Positions 26,223 to 36,410 of a DNA stretch of 64,000 nt are shown here, one piece after another (the first letter of the stretch is position 1; each line of letters begins with the position of its first letter). The translations under genes and the position numbers were made by a program. The notes below the pieces were generated by a model, which was not told the origin of the DNA, did no database searches, and saw only the letters and a program-made list of their open reading frames with translations. This stretch comes from Myxococcota bacterium (lineage in GTDB: Bacteria; Myxococcota_A; UBA9160; SMWR01): the NCBI GenBank assembly GCA_022447545.1, contig JAKVBI010000010.1, forward strand, positions 186,001 through 250,000, read 5' to 3'.

Positions 26223-27782
26223 ATGGCACTGGAACTGAAACAACAGCTCAAGGTGACGCAGCAGCTGGTGATGACCCCCCAGCTGCAGCAGGCCATCAAG
26301 CTCTTGCAACTCTCACAGATCGAGTTGGTGGGTCTGGTGCAGACGGAACTCGCGGAGAACCCGGTCCTCGAGGAGGTCGTGGAAACCGAGGAGGAGCTAG
26401 GGGCCACCGAATCGAGAGAGTCCGAGGGAGCAGGCGTTTCGGGCGAAACTCCCGCTGAATCCGAGGCGCAGGCGAATTCCGACGTCACCGATGAAGTGGA
26501 CCGCGGCGAAACGGTTGAGTCCGGTGAGCCGGTCGATTCCGCGACCCTCGAGATCGCGGCGGACCTCGATGCGTCGGAGCCCAGTGATGCCGAGAAGGTG
26601 GCCGACCTCGATTGGGAAAATTACATCGACACCTATCCGCAGACGAACATGCGGGAGTTTCGGGACGACAACCGCTCTGCCTACGAAAATACCGCGGTCG
26701 GCCGAGAGAGCCTCGCAGAGCATCTCCGTTGGCAGCTTCAACTCATCGACCTCGAAGAGACTGAGCAGGCTGTCGCAGACTTCATCATCGGCAATCTGGA
26801 CGATGCGGGGTACCTGGAGCTCGGTGTCGAGGAGATCTCCAAACGAGTGGGGGTCGACATCGAGGTCGTCGAGGAATCTCTCAAGGTTGTGCAGGGGCTA
26901 GATCCCTGCGGTGTGGCCTGTCGGGATCTGCGCGAGTGCCTCCAGATCCAGGTGCGAGTCCTCGCGATCGATGACCCTCTGGTGATTCGTATCATCGAGG
27001 AGGGCCTGGAACTCCTCATGAGGCGGGACTTTCGCGGACTGGCGCGGCATTTTCGCGTAACCGTCGAGGAGATCGCTGCGGCGTCCACGGTGATCGGGCG
27101 TCTGGAGCCGCGACCGGGGCGGGCATTTGGTGGGGATGAACCGGTCTACATCGTGCCGGACATCTATCTCTACAAGATCGGTGAGGACTTCCACGTAGTG
27201 CTCAACGACGACGGCCTTCCGCGCCTTCGCGTCAATGGCATCTACCGGCAGGCGTTGGCCCAGACCGGGGCAAAACTCCAGGATCCCGATACCAAGGAGT
27301 TCGTCGACGACAAGGTTCGTTCGGCCCTTTGGCTCATCAAGTCGATCCATCAACGTCAGCGAACCATCTATCGAGTGATGCAGAGCATTATCGGGTTTCA
27401 GCGTGATTTCTTCGAGAAGGGCGTGAGCTACCTGAAGCCGCTCAATCTGCGCGATGTCGCCGAGGACATCGGAATGCACGAATCCACGATCAGTCGTGTG
27501 ACGACCAACAAATACGTTCACACGAGTCAGGGGATCTTCGAACTCAAATATTTCTTCAATTCCCGGGTCAACCGCGTGGATGGTGAGGCGATGGCCAGCG
27601 AGAGCGTCAAGGAGCGAATCCATAAATTGATTCGGAACGAAGACCCGAGACGCCCTCTGTCGGATCAGCGGATTGCGGAAATGCTGAAGGTCGCGAATAT
27701 CTCCATCGCCCGGAGAACGGTTACCAAATACCGGGAATCGCTCAATATTCTTTCGTCGACGAAGCGCCGACAGGTCGGCTAG
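26223..27782 (+). CDS. rpoN: RNA polymerase sigma-54 factor
   Basis: A 519-residue sigma-54. Region I is Gln/Leu-rich (LKQQLKVTQQLVMTPQLQQA, residues 4-23, then IKLLQLSQIEL), the part that contacts enhancer-binding activators. Region II (about 55-140) is acidic. The core-binding and helix-turn-helix parts follow, including DIGMHESTISRVTTNKYV. The RpoN box ARRTVTKYRE lies near the C-terminus. It directs transcription from -24/-12 promoters. The location between lptB and ptsN is the usual proteobacterial arrangement. Confidence 0.98.
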   Translation: MALELKQQLKVTQQLVMTPQLQQAIKLLQLSQIELVGLVQTELAENPVLEEVVETEEELGATESRESEGAGVSGETPAESEAQANSDVTDEVDRGETVESGEPVDSATLEIAADLDASEPSDAEKVADLDWENYIDTYPQTNMREFRDDNRSAYENTAVGRESLAEHLRWQLQLIDLEETEQAVADFIIGNLDDAGYLELGVEEISKRVGVDIEVVEESLKVVQGLDPCGVACRDLRECLQIQVRVLAIDDPLVIRIIEEGLELLMRRDFRGLARHFRVTVEEIAAASTVIGRLEPRPGRAFGGDEPVYIVPDIYLYKIGEDFHVVLNDDGLPRLRVNGIYRQALAQTGAKLQDPDTKEFVDDKVRSALWLIKSIHQRQRTIYRVMQSIIGFQRDFFEKGVSYLKPLNLRDVAEDIGMHESTISRVTTNKYVHTSQGIFELKYFFNSRVNRVDGEAMASESVKERIHKLIRNEDPRRPLSDQRIAEMLKVANISIARRTVTKYRESLNILSSTKRRQVG

Positions 27783-27785
27783 AGT
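27780..27785 (+). promoter_or_regulatory. Candidate -10 box (TAGAGT) before ptsN
   Basis: GCTAGAGTCCGCCGC overlaps the rpoN stop codon and closely resembles GCTAGAGTGCGGCGC upstream of metK. It could give an internal promoter for the PTS genes; GGGAG precedes ptsN. Confidence 0.3.
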
Positions 27786-27810
27786 CCGCCGCGATAGCGC
27801 GGGAGCCCTC

Positions 27811-28272
27811 ATGAAGATCATGGATATCTTGGTCCGGGACGCACTGATTCTCGAGTTGGGAGTGCGGGACAAGCGCGAGGTGCTCGTCGAGATGGCTGGA
27901 GCTCTCGCAAAGGCCGAACCGCACATCGATGCCGAAGAACTCGTCGAAGTGCTGATGGATCGAGAAGCGCTCCAGAGTACGGGAATCGGCGAGGGGGTTG
28001 CGATACCGCACGGCAAGATGCAGCGGTTGGACCGGATCGTCGCGACCTTCGCACGGAGCACCTCTGGAATCGATTTCGACTCCATCGATGGCCGACCGAC
28101 CCATCACTTCTTCATGCTCGTCGTCCCCGATCGTTCCGGTGGCGAGTATCTGAAAGCATTGGCGCGAATCTCCAGATTCTTCCGGGAGTCATCGTTCAAA
28201 GAGAGCCTGGCCAACGCCAGCAGTCTCGAGGAGATGATCCGGACGATCGAGGAGGAGGACGCGAAGTTCTAG
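27811..28272 (+). CDS. ptsN: PTS system nitrogen regulatory EIIA component
   Basis: A 153-residue EIIA of the fructose/nitrogen type. The phospho-accepting His67 is in GVAIPHGKM. The fold continues with the LKALARISRFF helix near the C-terminus. In the nitrogen PTS the phosphate comes from EI and an HPr-like protein, and the state of EIIA(Ntr) tunes potassium, nitrogen or envelope functions rather than sugar uptake. GGGAG precedes the ATG. It lies directly between rpoN and hprK, the usual position, though the ribosome hibernation factor gene often found here is absent. Confidence 0.93.
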   Translation: MKIMDILVRDALILELGVRDKREVLVEMAGALAKAEPHIDAEELVEVLMDREALQSTGIGEGVAIPHGKMQRLDRIVATFARSTSGIDFDSIDGRPTHHFFMLVVPDRSGGEYLKALARISRFFRESSFKESLANASSLEEMIRTIEEEDAKF

Positions 28273-28788
28273 ATGCCGATCCACGGTGCTCTCCTGGACG
28301 TTCACACGGTGGGAGTCCTGCTGCTTGGCCCCAGCGGCATCGGGAAGAGCGAATGTGCGCTCGAACTGGTCACCCGGGGCCATCGCCTCGTGGCTGACGA
28401 CGTCGTCGACCTGCGCGTGGAAAACGGGGCCGTGTACGGGTCGGCCCCCGATCGAATCCGCCATTACATGGAAATCCGGGGTCTGGGGATCATCTACGTG
28501 CCTGATCTGTTTGGCCCTGAATCGGTGCGAGAGGAGATCAGGCTCGATCTCGTCTGTCGCCTGCAGCGTTGGAACGAGGGGGCGACCTATGATCGCCTCG
28601 GTTTGGATCACGAGACCGAGGAGGTCGAAGGCCTTCGGATGCCCCGGTTTACCTTGCCTGCTCGTCCCGGCGGCAGCATGGCCACAATCGTAGATGCCGC
28701 CGCCCGGGAGCACCGGCAGCGGTCGCTCGGAGTGAGTGCGGCCAGGCGGCTGGACGAACAATTGCGCCACGAGATGGGGAACTCGTGA
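28273..28788 (+). CDS. hprK: HPr kinase/phosphorylase, single-domain form
   Basis: A 171-residue protein corresponding only to the C-terminal catalytic domain of HprK, about half the length of the two-domain enzymes. Walker A is GPSGIGKSE (19-27), then LVADDVVDLR, and the HprK signature MEIRGLGIIYVPDLFG. It would phosphorylate and dephosphorylate the regulatory Ser of HPr (Ser51 of the HPr gene below). The ATG abuts the ptsN stop directly, leaving no room for an N-terminal domain. Short HprK forms are established in Alphaproteobacteria. It overlaps rapZ by 4 nt. Confidence 0.92.
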   Translation: MPIHGALLDVHTVGVLLLGPSGIGKSECALELVTRGHRLVADDVVDLRVENGAVYGSAPDRIRHYMEIRGLGIIYVPDLFGPESVREEIRLDLVCRLQRWNEGATYDRLGLDHETEEVEGLRMPRFTLPARPGGSMATIVDAAAREHRQRSLGVSAARRLDEQLRHEMGNS

Positions 28789-29648
28789 CCGGCCAGCCCG
28801 CCATCGTGTTCGTGAGCGGCTTGTCGGGGAGCGGCAAGAGTACTGCCATGGCTGCCCTGGAGGACCTCAACTACTACTGCGTCGACAACCTCCCCGTGCA
28901 GTTGATCGGTCAGGTGCTGGATCTGTGCGCCAAGGCGGATCCGCCCATTCGAAACATCGCGCTGGCCATCGATGCGCGGGAGGTGGCATTTCTCGAAGCC
29001 CTGCCGGGAGCAGTGGAGCAGTTGCGCGGCACGGGAGCCGAGCTTCAGGTGCTGTTTCTCGATGCCTCGAACGAAAGCCTGGAGAACCGCTACCGAGAGA
29101 CGAGAAGGGTCCACCCGTTGTCTCCCGGAGGGTCCGTGGAGGAGGGCATCGAGCGCGAACGGCGGCTGTTGGTGGACGTGGCCTTGCTGGCGGATCAGGT
29201 CATCGATACCTCGCGCATGAATGTCCACCAACTCAAGGAGAGCGTGGTCTCGTATATTTCCGGGGAAGCTCGGCCCACGGTGGTGAACATGGTTTCCTTC
29301 GGGTTTCGCAACGGCCCGCCCAGTACCGTCGAGTTGCTCTTCGACGTGAGGTTTCTCCCGAACCCGTATTTCGAAGAGACCCTCCGGGACCGCACGGGTC
29401 AGGATCCAGCGGTCGCCGGTTATGTGTTGGAATCCCCTGCAGGACAAGATCTGCGCAATCGCCTGTCGGACCTTCTCGATTACCTGCTGCCCTTGTACGA
29501 TCAGGAGGGCAAGGCCTATGTCACTGTGGGGATCGGTTGTACGGGCGGTCGGCATCGCTCGGTGGCTGTCGTCGAAGAGTTGGCCGGGGAACTGAAAAGG
29601 CAGGGCCGGGAGGTCAATGTGGAACATAGGGACGTCGAGCGGACATGA
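28785..29648 (+). CDS. rapZ: RNase adapter protein RapZ
   Basis: A 287-residue protein of normal length. The P-loop is GLSGSGKS (12-19). The middle has LFLDASNESLENRYRETRR, and the C-terminal domain has VTVGIGCTGGRHRSVAV, the family signature. In Escherichia coli RapZ delivers the sRNA GlmZ to RNase E and so controls amino-sugar synthesis; whether that circuit exists here is unknown. GTG start, coupled to hprK (GTGA) and to the EIIA gene (ATGA). Confidence 0.96.
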   Translation: MTGQPAIVFVSGLSGSGKSTAMAALEDLNYYCVDNLPVQLIGQVLDLCAKADPPIRNIALAIDAREVAFLEALPGAVEQLRGTGAELQVLFLDASNESLENRYRETRRVHPLSPGGSVEEGIERERRLLVDVALLADQVIDTSRMNVHQLKESVVSYISGEARPTVVNMVSFGFRNGPPSTVELLFDVRFLPNPYFEETLRDRTGQDPAVAGYVLESPAGQDLRNRLSDLLDYLLPLYDQEGKAYVTVGIGCTGGRHRSVAVVEELAGELKRQGREVNVEHRDVERT

Positions 29649-30055
29649 GTGTCGGCATCGTGATCGTGACCCATTACGGGCTGGGTCGGGAGTTTCTTCA
29701 ATCCCTGCAGTTGATTGTTCCCGGTGCCCCGGACTACCCCTGGGTCTCGGTCGAGCCCAACCAATCCGTCGAGCAGATGCGAGGCGCCATCGCGGATGCC
29801 ATCGGGCGGGCCAATCAGGGCGAGGGGGTGTTGATTCTCACCGACATGTTCGGGGGGACTCCGTCGAACATGAGCCTGTCTTTTCTCGAGGAACACCGGG
29901 TCTCGGTGGTGACTGGGGTCAATCTTCCGATTCTCATCAAACTCGCCACGCTGAGGAATGACATGCCGCTCGACGATTTGGCAGGCTTCATCAAGGATTA
30001 CGGACGTAGAAACATCCTCGTGGCCAACGAGATGCTTCCAGAGGACAACCGATGA
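29645..30055 (+). CDS. PTS EIIA component of the mannose family
   Basis: A 136-residue single-domain EIIA(Man). The phosphorylated residue is His10 in VTHYGLG. LTDMFGGTPSN, the other conserved block, follows at about residues 75-85. No EIIB, EIIC or EIID gene is nearby, so a regulatory role in this PTS relay is more likely than sugar transport. The start ATG overlaps the rapZ stop and its own stop overlaps the HPr start, both as ATGA. Confidence 0.93.
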   Translation: MSVGIVIVTHYGLGREFLQSLQLIVPGAPDYPWVSVEPNQSVEQMRGAIADAIGRANQGEGVLILTDMFGGTPSNMSLSFLEEHRVSVVTGVNLPILIKLATLRNDMPLDDLAGFIKDYGRRNILVANEMLPEDNR

Positions 30056-30336
30056 GTGAAGTCGTCGAGTGGGAAGCTGCATTCGTGGTGCGGAGTCCGT
30101 TGGGGCTGCACGCCCGCCCAGCCGGACAGTTTGTTCTGCTGACCGAAGGTTTCGAGTCTGAAATCAGTGTCGGGCGCGGAGAGGACTGGGTGGACGGTCG
30201 CAGCGTGCTTTCCCTGCTTTCGCTGGCCGCGGCGGCCGGGACGACCCTGAAAATCCGAGCCAAGGGCCCGGATGCCCGAGAGGCGGCGGAAGCCCTGGGG
30301 GAATTGCTGGAGACAGATCACGATGGAGGCAGCTGA
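30052..30336 (+). CDS. HPr-family phosphocarrier protein
   Basis: A 94-residue HPr. The active-site His20 is in LGLHARPAGQF and the regulatory Ser51 in DGRSVLSLLSLAA, matching Ser46 of Bacillus HPr. Both the EI-dependent and HprK-dependent sites are therefore present. It ends the PTS gene run; ptsI (EI), which often follows in related genomes, is not in the window. ATGA overlap with the EIIA gene. Confidence 0.95.
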   Translation: MSEVVEWEAAFVVRSPLGLHARPAGQFVLLTEGFESEISVGRGEDWVDGRSVLSLLSLAAAAGTTLKIRAKGPDAREAAEALGELLETDHDGGS

Positions 30337-30343
30337 CAGGCGC

Positions 30344-30363
30344 CCGGTGGGGAGGTCCCCCGG
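30344..30363 (+). terminator. Weak hairpin after the PTS genes
   Basis: CCG-GT-GGGG-AGGT-CCCC-CGG can form a bulged 7-bp stem 8 nt past the HPr stop; the T-run is short (CCCTTT, 14 nt later). It may be an attenuating or Rho-assisted end. Confidence 0.25.
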
Positions 30364-30396
30364 ACGGGAGCCCTTTGAATCGAGTCAGGGCCTCGC

Positions 30397-30402
30397 TAGA
30401 GT
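30397..30402 (+). promoter_or_regulatory. Candidate -10 box (TAGAGT) upstream of metK
   Basis: GCTAGAGTGCGGCGC lies about 50 nt before the metK ATG. It shares 13 of 15 bases with the box before ptsN. No SAM riboswitch fold was recognised in the 115-bp gap. Confidence 0.3.
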
Positions 30403-30451
30403 GCGGCGCTGATATCGTTTTCGTGCCGCCCCCAAGGACAGGAGCGCCGAG

Positions 30452-31611
<1,160 letters not shown>

Positions 31612-31615
<4 letters not shown>

Positions 31616-32730
31616 AGCGAGCCCGTTCGGGGCGTGTGATCGTTGGGCTCGCCATGGCTGGACTGCTCTGGAGCCCGTGGATTCTGGCTTCGCCGGAGAT
31701 GGTTCGGGTGCTGCTGCTCGAAGGTGTCGACGAATTGGTGGTCGAGCACGTTGGAGTGAGTGCAGGAGCCAGCCGAGTTCTGCTCGATGGCGTCCACGGC
31801 CTCCGTGTGGAGGGTCGCCCAGAAGGTCGAGTCTGGCGGGTCGAGCCGCGTGCCGGGGGGAGGTTGCGGGTCGGGGAGTGGACGGTCCGCGGGTGGCTGG
31901 AGGTCACCCGGGAAACGGATGGGTTGCGGGTGGTCAACCATGTGAATCTCGAGGATTACGTGGCCGGGACCGTAGGGCGGGAACTCTACCCGGGCTGGGA
32001 GCCGGAGATGTTCCGTGCCCAGGCGGTGCTGGCCCGCACCTACGGGCTCCACCGTGCGTCCGCGTCCCGAGCGCGGCACGGTCTGGAGGCAGGTGGCTAT
32101 GACGTGGAGGCCACCACCCGTGGCCAGGTTTATGGAGGGATCCATGGCGAGATCCCCGCGGCTCTCGAGGCCGTGGAGGCTACCCGGGGTCTGGTGTTGA
32201 TGTTTCGGGGCGAACCGATCCTGGCCGCCTATCACTCGGCATCCGGGGGGCGGACGGCCAGCGCCGGGGAAGTGTGGGGCCGTTCGGTCCCGTATCTGGT
32301 GAGTCTCCCCGTAGAGCACGAGGAGGAATCGCCCGATACCTACTGGCGCGTCTCGATCTCAGGCCCGACACTCAGGCGCGCGCTCTCGAAGTCGGGGATG
32401 GAGTTGGGGGATCCCTTGGAGATCCTCGTGGCCTCCCGATCCGGGAGCGGTCGGGTCCGGACCGTTCGGATTCGCGGGACGAGGGCGACGAAGGAGATAC
32501 AGGCGCGCGCTTTACGAAGTGCGCTGGGGGGCGATGTGATTCGCAGCACGTTGTTCGAGGTGCGATCCGAGGCGGGGGGGTTCGTTTTCATGGGGTCGGG
32601 GCACGGTCATGGGGTCGGGTTGAGTCAATGGGGGGCGCAGGCCCTGGCCAAACGGGGCGCGACCTGGCGCGAGATCCTGGCGGCCTTCTACCCAGGAACT
32701 GACGTAGCCCCGGGTGTGGTGGCGCAATGA
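31612..32730 (+). CDS. SpoIID/LytB-domain protein, exported
   Basis: A 372-residue exported protein. The frame is open inside metK, but the GTG at 31612 (GTGA overlap) gives a normal signal peptide of about 26 residues ([10 protein letters not shown]). The SpoIID domain follows: [45 protein letters not shown] and the C-terminal [19 protein letters not shown]. SpoIID proteins cleave peptidoglycan glycan strands as lytic transglycosylases; Gram-negative members act on the cell wall in division or remodelling. The conserved Glu of the family is present in RELYP. Confidence 0.92.
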
Positions 32731-33083
32731 GTGGAACGGCGCTGCTCGGCGTGAACGCGATTCTCCTGCAAGCTGGTGGGGGAGCCCCCCAGGGGTCACC
32801 CCTCGGCATGCTCGTGCCCATGGGAGCCATCTTCCTCATCTTCTATTTTCTGATCCTGCGCCCGCAGCACAAACAGCAGCGCGCGCAGGAGGACCTGCGA
32901 AAAGGGGCCGCAAAAGGGGATGAGGTCGTCACTGTCGGCGGCGTTCACGGTCGAATCACCGGAACGACGGATGACGTCCTCACGGTCGAGATCGCCTCGC
33001 TCAAGGGGGAGCGGGTGCGCATCAAGGTGGACCGCGCGAAAATCGACCGAGTTGAGAAAGCGGCGAAGGGCGAGGAATCGTGA
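32727..33083 (+). CDS. yajC: Preprotein translocase subunit YajC
   Basis: A 118-residue protein with one membrane helix (about 27-46, PMGAIFLIFYFLILRP) followed by RPQHKQQRAQEDL and a basic cytoplasmic domain with KGDEVVTVGGVHGRI. This is the standard YajC pattern. YajC binds SecDF, which aids the later steps of Sec export. ATGA overlap with the SpoIID-like gene, GTGA overlap with secD. Confidence 0.96.
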   Translation: MSGTALLGVNAILLQAGGGAPQGSPLGMLVPMGAIFLIFYFLILRPQHKQQRAQEDLRKGAAKGDEVVTVGGVHGRITGTTDDVLTVEIASLKGERVRIKVDRAKIDRVEKAAKGEES

Positions 33084-34663
33084 GTTCGAATCTGCGCTTG
33101 AGAGGTCTACTGGTCGCGGCGGTTTTGCTGTTGTTGGGATATTTCGCGTTGGCGAATTTTGTCCCGAAGCAACAGCGCACCGGAAGCGGGTGGCTGCCCG
33201 ATGATGGTCTCCGGCTGGGCCTCGACTTGCAGGGCGGGATCCATTGGGTGGTGGGCGTCGAACTTGCGAGCAGCGTCAAGCATGAATTGGAGGCGCTGGG
33301 TGGGCGTCTCGGTCAACGCCTCGAGGACGAGGGCGTGCGGATCGATGGTTGGGTGGCGGACGAGGGGGGTCTGCGCATCGAGGGAGCCAGCGAAACAGTT
33401 CAACCGGTGGTGGAAACCTGGGCGACGGAAACCGGGGTTCTGGTGGAGACCGGGGACGATCCCTTGACCTACGTGCTCACGGATGAGTGGCGTGCCGAGG
33501 TCGAGGAGCGGGGTATGAGTCAGGTTCTGGAGGTGCTGCGACGACGGATCGCCGACCCGATTCAGGGAATCCCGGACTCCGTGGTGACCCGTCAGGGGAC
33601 GGATCGCGTGCTGGTTCAGATTCCCGGGGGGCAACTCGATCGGGCCAGTGCTCGTGAATTGTTGCGGTCGACGGGCTTCCTCGAATTCAAGCTGGTCGAG
33701 GATACGGCGGCGACTGAAGAGTCGCTGTTGGCGGATCACGGGGGCGAGGTGCCCGACGGGAGCAAGTTGGCCTTCGAGCGTGACAAGGAGAGCGGACGCG
33801 TCATTAATGCCTTCCTGGTGGGTGAGCGGGCCGACATCACAGGGGAATACCTGACCGATGCCCGCATGAATTTCGATCGGGTTCAGCGACCCATCGTCGA
33901 ATTCACCTTCAATACCAAGGGTGGAGAACTGTTCCAGCAACTCACCGGGGACAACATTGGAGAGGCCCTGGCGATCATCCTGGACGACAATGTCTACAGT
34001 GCGCCGGTCATCCGTTCCCAGATTGGTCTGCGGGGGCAGATCGAAGGACGTTTCACCAGCCAGGAGGCGGCGGATCTCGCCGTGGTGCTGCGCTCGGGTG
34101 CGCTTTCCGTTCCGGTCGAGATTCTCGAAGAGCGATCCATCGGTCCCGCTCTTGGAGCCGACTCCATCGAACGCGGCGTTCGGGCATCGATCCTGGGCTT
34201 GGTGCTCGTCGTTATTTTTGTCGTGGTCTATTACCGCCTGTCCGGTGTCTATGCAGCGATAGCGCTGTTTGCGAATCTGATGCTGTTGATCGGAGTGATG
34301 TCGCTGTTCGAGGCGACCCTCACGCTGCCCGGTCTAGCGGGCATCGTCCTCACCGTAGGCATGGCGGTGGATGCCAACGTCATCATCTTCGAACGAATTC
34401 GCGAAGAGTTGCGTTCGGACAAGACCCCGAGGGCCGCTGTTGCCACAGGTTTCAGTAAGGCGGTCTGGACCATTCTCGACGCCAACATCACGACACTGCT
34501 GACGGCCCTGGTGCTGTTCGAATATGGAACGGGTCCCATTAAAGGCTTCGCCGTGACGCTTTCCATCGGAGTCGTGACGAGTGTCTTTTCAGCTCTCGTG
34601 ATCACTCGACTGCTCTTCGAGATCTATCCGGGCAGTCGACACGTCGAGCAGGTCTCCATCTGA
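33080..34663 (+). CDS. secD: Protein translocase subunit SecD
   Basis: A 527-residue, six-helix proton-driven export factor. After the first helix (about 9-29) come LRLGLDLQGGIHWV, the large periplasmic P1 domain including RRRIADPIQGIPDSVVTRQG, and FTSQEAADLAVVLRSGALSVP. Helices then carry the RND-like LPGLAGIVLTVGMAVDANV and IFERIREELR blocks. The conserved Asp in GMAVDANV is present. GTG start, coupled to yajC. SecF follows 20 nt later. Confidence 0.97.
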   Translation: MSSNLRLRGLLVAAVLLLLGYFALANFVPKQQRTGSGWLPDDGLRLGLDLQGGIHWVVGVELASSVKHELEALGGRLGQRLEDEGVRIDGWVADEGGLRIEGASETVQPVVETWATETGVLVETGDDPLTYVLTDEWRAEVEERGMSQVLEVLRRRIADPIQGIPDSVVTRQGTDRVLVQIPGGQLDRASARELLRSTGFLEFKLVEDTAATEESLLADHGGEVPDGSKLAFERDKESGRVINAFLVGERADITGEYLTDARMNFDRVQRPIVEFTFNTKGGELFQQLTGDNIGEALAIILDDNVYSAPVIRSQIGLRGQIEGRFTSQEAADLAVVLRSGALSVPVEILEERSIGPALGADSIERGVRASILGLVLVVIFVVVYYRLSGVYAAIALFANLMLLIGVMSLFEATLTLPGLAGIVLTVGMAVDANVIIFERIREELRSDKTPRAAVATGFSKAVWTILDANITTLLTALVLFEYGTGPIKGFAVTLSIGVVTSVFSALVITRLLFEIYPGSRHVEQVSI

Positions 34664-34683
34664 AACCTGCGCAGGAGATTCCA

Positions 34684-35703
34684 TTGCCCTTCGAGTTGAT
34701 ACCGCCGGGAACCCACATCGACTTCCTCAGTCGACGGCGCATCTGCGCGGTGATTTCCATCACCCTGCTGTTGGCTGGCGCGCTCGCCGTAGCGATCAAA
34801 GGTGTGCGCCTTGGAATCGACTTCGCGGGTGGAACCGAGGTGCAGATTCGGTTTGCTGAGGGCGTGGAAGTCGACGAGGGGGGAATTCGGACGGTGGCTC
34901 TCGTATGCGGTGTCGAGAGCGCCGACATCGTCCGCTATGGCGATGCCGTCGATTCCGAATATCTGCTGCGATTCTTGATGGCGGAGGACCGACCGGCAGG
35001 TGATGCGTCGGAGTGCCCGTTGGAAGCGGAGGATCTCGCAAGGCTGGCCGCTTCCGCCGAGGCTCAGGGCGGTGACGGCGGCTCCGCGGAAGTTGTGGAC
35101 CGATTGAGCATGGCCCTTGGAAATGCAGTGGGCGAGCACGTGGTGCAGCGGGTGGAGTTCGTCGGTCCCAAGGTCGGCAGCGAACTGCGCGCCGACGGGC
35201 TCAATGCGATGCTGCTCGCATGCGTCTTGATCCTGATCTATGTCGGATTTCGCTTCAGCGTGCGGTTTGCGCCCGGCGCGGTGGTGGCCCTGGTGCACGA
35301 CGTGGGCATCACAGCGGGTTTGTTCGTCATTTTCGGGATGGAGTTCGATCTGCGGGTGCTCGCGGCGCTGCTGGCCATCCTTGGCTACAGCCTGAATGAC
35401 ACCATCGTGATCTACGACCGCATTCGTGAGAACTCCGAAGCGCGCACGAAGTTCGACCTCGAGGATGTCTTGAACCGCAGTGTCAATCAGACGCTTTCCC
35501 GAACCGTCTTGACCTCGGGGACGACGCTGGTTGCAGTGTTGTGCCTGTTGTTCCTGGGCGGTGAGGTGTTGCGGCCGTTTGCCATCGCCATGGTGATCGG
35601 CGTGGTCGTCGGTACCTATTCGTCGGTTTTTATCGCGGCGCCCACGCTGCTGTGGCTCGAAACGCGCATGAATGCTCGCAGCGATGGCAAAGCTCGTGCC
35701 TAG
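34684..35703 (+). CDS. secF: Protein translocase subunit SecF
   Basis: A 339-residue SecF with six membrane helices. It has FLSRRRICAVISI at the N-terminus, GVRLGIDFAGGTEVQIRF, VGPKVGSELR, and the RND-like GYSLNDTIVIYDRIREN. The start is TTG at 34684, well supported by AGGAGA 6 nt upstream. The P1 domain has an acidic insertion with Cys residues (about 65-125), longer than in many SecF proteins. It ends the yajC-secD-secF group, converging on the bactofilin gene 120 nt away. Confidence 0.97.
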   Translation: MPFELIPPGTHIDFLSRRRICAVISITLLLAGALAVAIKGVRLGIDFAGGTEVQIRFAEGVEVDEGGIRTVALVCGVESADIVRYGDAVDSEYLLRFLMAEDRPAGDASECPLEAEDLARLAASAEAQGGDGGSAEVVDRLSMALGNAVGEHVVQRVEFVGPKVGSELRADGLNAMLLACVLILIYVGFRFSVRFAPGAVVALVHDVGITAGLFVIFGMEFDLRVLAALLAILGYSLNDTIVIYDRIRENSEARTKFDLEDVLNRSVNQTLSRTVLTSGTTLVAVLCLLFLGGEVLRPFAIAMVIGVVVGTYSSVFIAAPTLLWLETRMNARSDGKARA

Positions 35704-35823
35704 CGTTTGGACCTGGGGGATGGCACTGAGGCGCAGCGCCGCCGTGTGTCTGGGGGCATACTTCGGCTCCACGCGCGCTTGAGGCGAACGGGGACTGGAA
35801 CGGGATTGGGGTAGGGGAGGGCC

Positions 35824-36363
35824 TCAGCTGGCGGCGCTGGCGACTTCCCGTGCCGGTTTCGCGCTGGGGGCTTTGTCCGACTTGGTCATCTGGATCGAGC
35901 CATTGACGATGGCACCCTCGGCCACGACCAGGCGAGGAGCGCTCACGTCGCCGTCCACCACACCGGAATCCTGAATCTCGATCCGCTCGGTGCCGGCAAC
36001 GTTTCCCTTGACGCGGCCCACGACGACGATGGATTTGGCGTGGACCTCGGCGTCGACGGTGCCGTCGCTCCCGATCGTCAACTCGTTGTTGGGCAGGTCG
36101 ATCTTGCCCGAGACATTGCCCTCGACCACGATGTCCTCACTGCCCGTGAGGTCTCCTTTGATCGAGACGGATTTTCCGATACTGGTCACGTTGCCGCCCT
36201 CCTGGGTCTTCGCCGCTGCACGCTGGGGGGATTTGGAAGTGCTGGCGGCACCAGCGGGCGCGGCAGTGTTCGGTCGAGCCTCGGAGCGGTCCGATGCATC
36301 GGAACCTGCGTCTCCACCGGGCTGGCCCGACGGATCCTCGTCGCGACCCCCAAACAGCGCCAC
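35824..36363 (-). CDS. Bactofilin-family cytoskeletal protein
   Basis: A 179-residue protein. The N-terminal 60 residues are Ser/Ala/Pro-rich and unstructured. The bactofilin (DUF583) beta-helix spans about 60-155 as repeated short strands: SIKGDLTGSEDIVVEGNVSG, VVVGRVKGNV, VVDGDVSAPRLVV. Bactofilins polymerise without nucleotide and organise cell shape, stalks or wall enzymes. GTG 36363 is chosen because GGGAGG lies 5 nt upstream; an ATG 6 codons earlier is less well placed. It follows the TolC-like gene by 47 nt on the same strand. Confidence 0.92.
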   Translation of the reverse strand: MALFGGRDEDPSGQPGGDAGSDASDRSEARPNTAAPAGAASTSKSPQRAAAKTQEGGNVTSIGKSVSIKGDLTGSEDIVVEGNVSGKIDLPNNELTIGSDGTVDAEVHAKSIVVVGRVKGNVAGTERIEIQDSGVVDGDVSAPRLVVAEGAIVNGSIQMTKSDKAPSAKPAREVASAAS

Positions 36364-36410
36364 TGTGGCCTCCCATCCCATTCCCGATCCTTGCCGGGAA
36401 CGGGGCGAGA

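Noticed and set aside
27783-28272. Frameshift explaining the short HprK
   Set aside because: PtsN is complete and ends directly at the HprK start, and no remnant of an N-terminal HprK domain was seen in other frames.
30337-30451. SAM riboswitch upstream of metK
   Set aside because: The gap was read for the known SAM aptamer motifs by eye and none was recognised; only a short hairpin and a -10-like box are visible. A covariance-model search would settle it.
35704-35823. Bidirectional terminator between secF and the bactofilin gene
   Set aside because: GGCGCAGCGCC can pair only as a four-base stem with a tiny loop and no T-run; evidence too weak to list.
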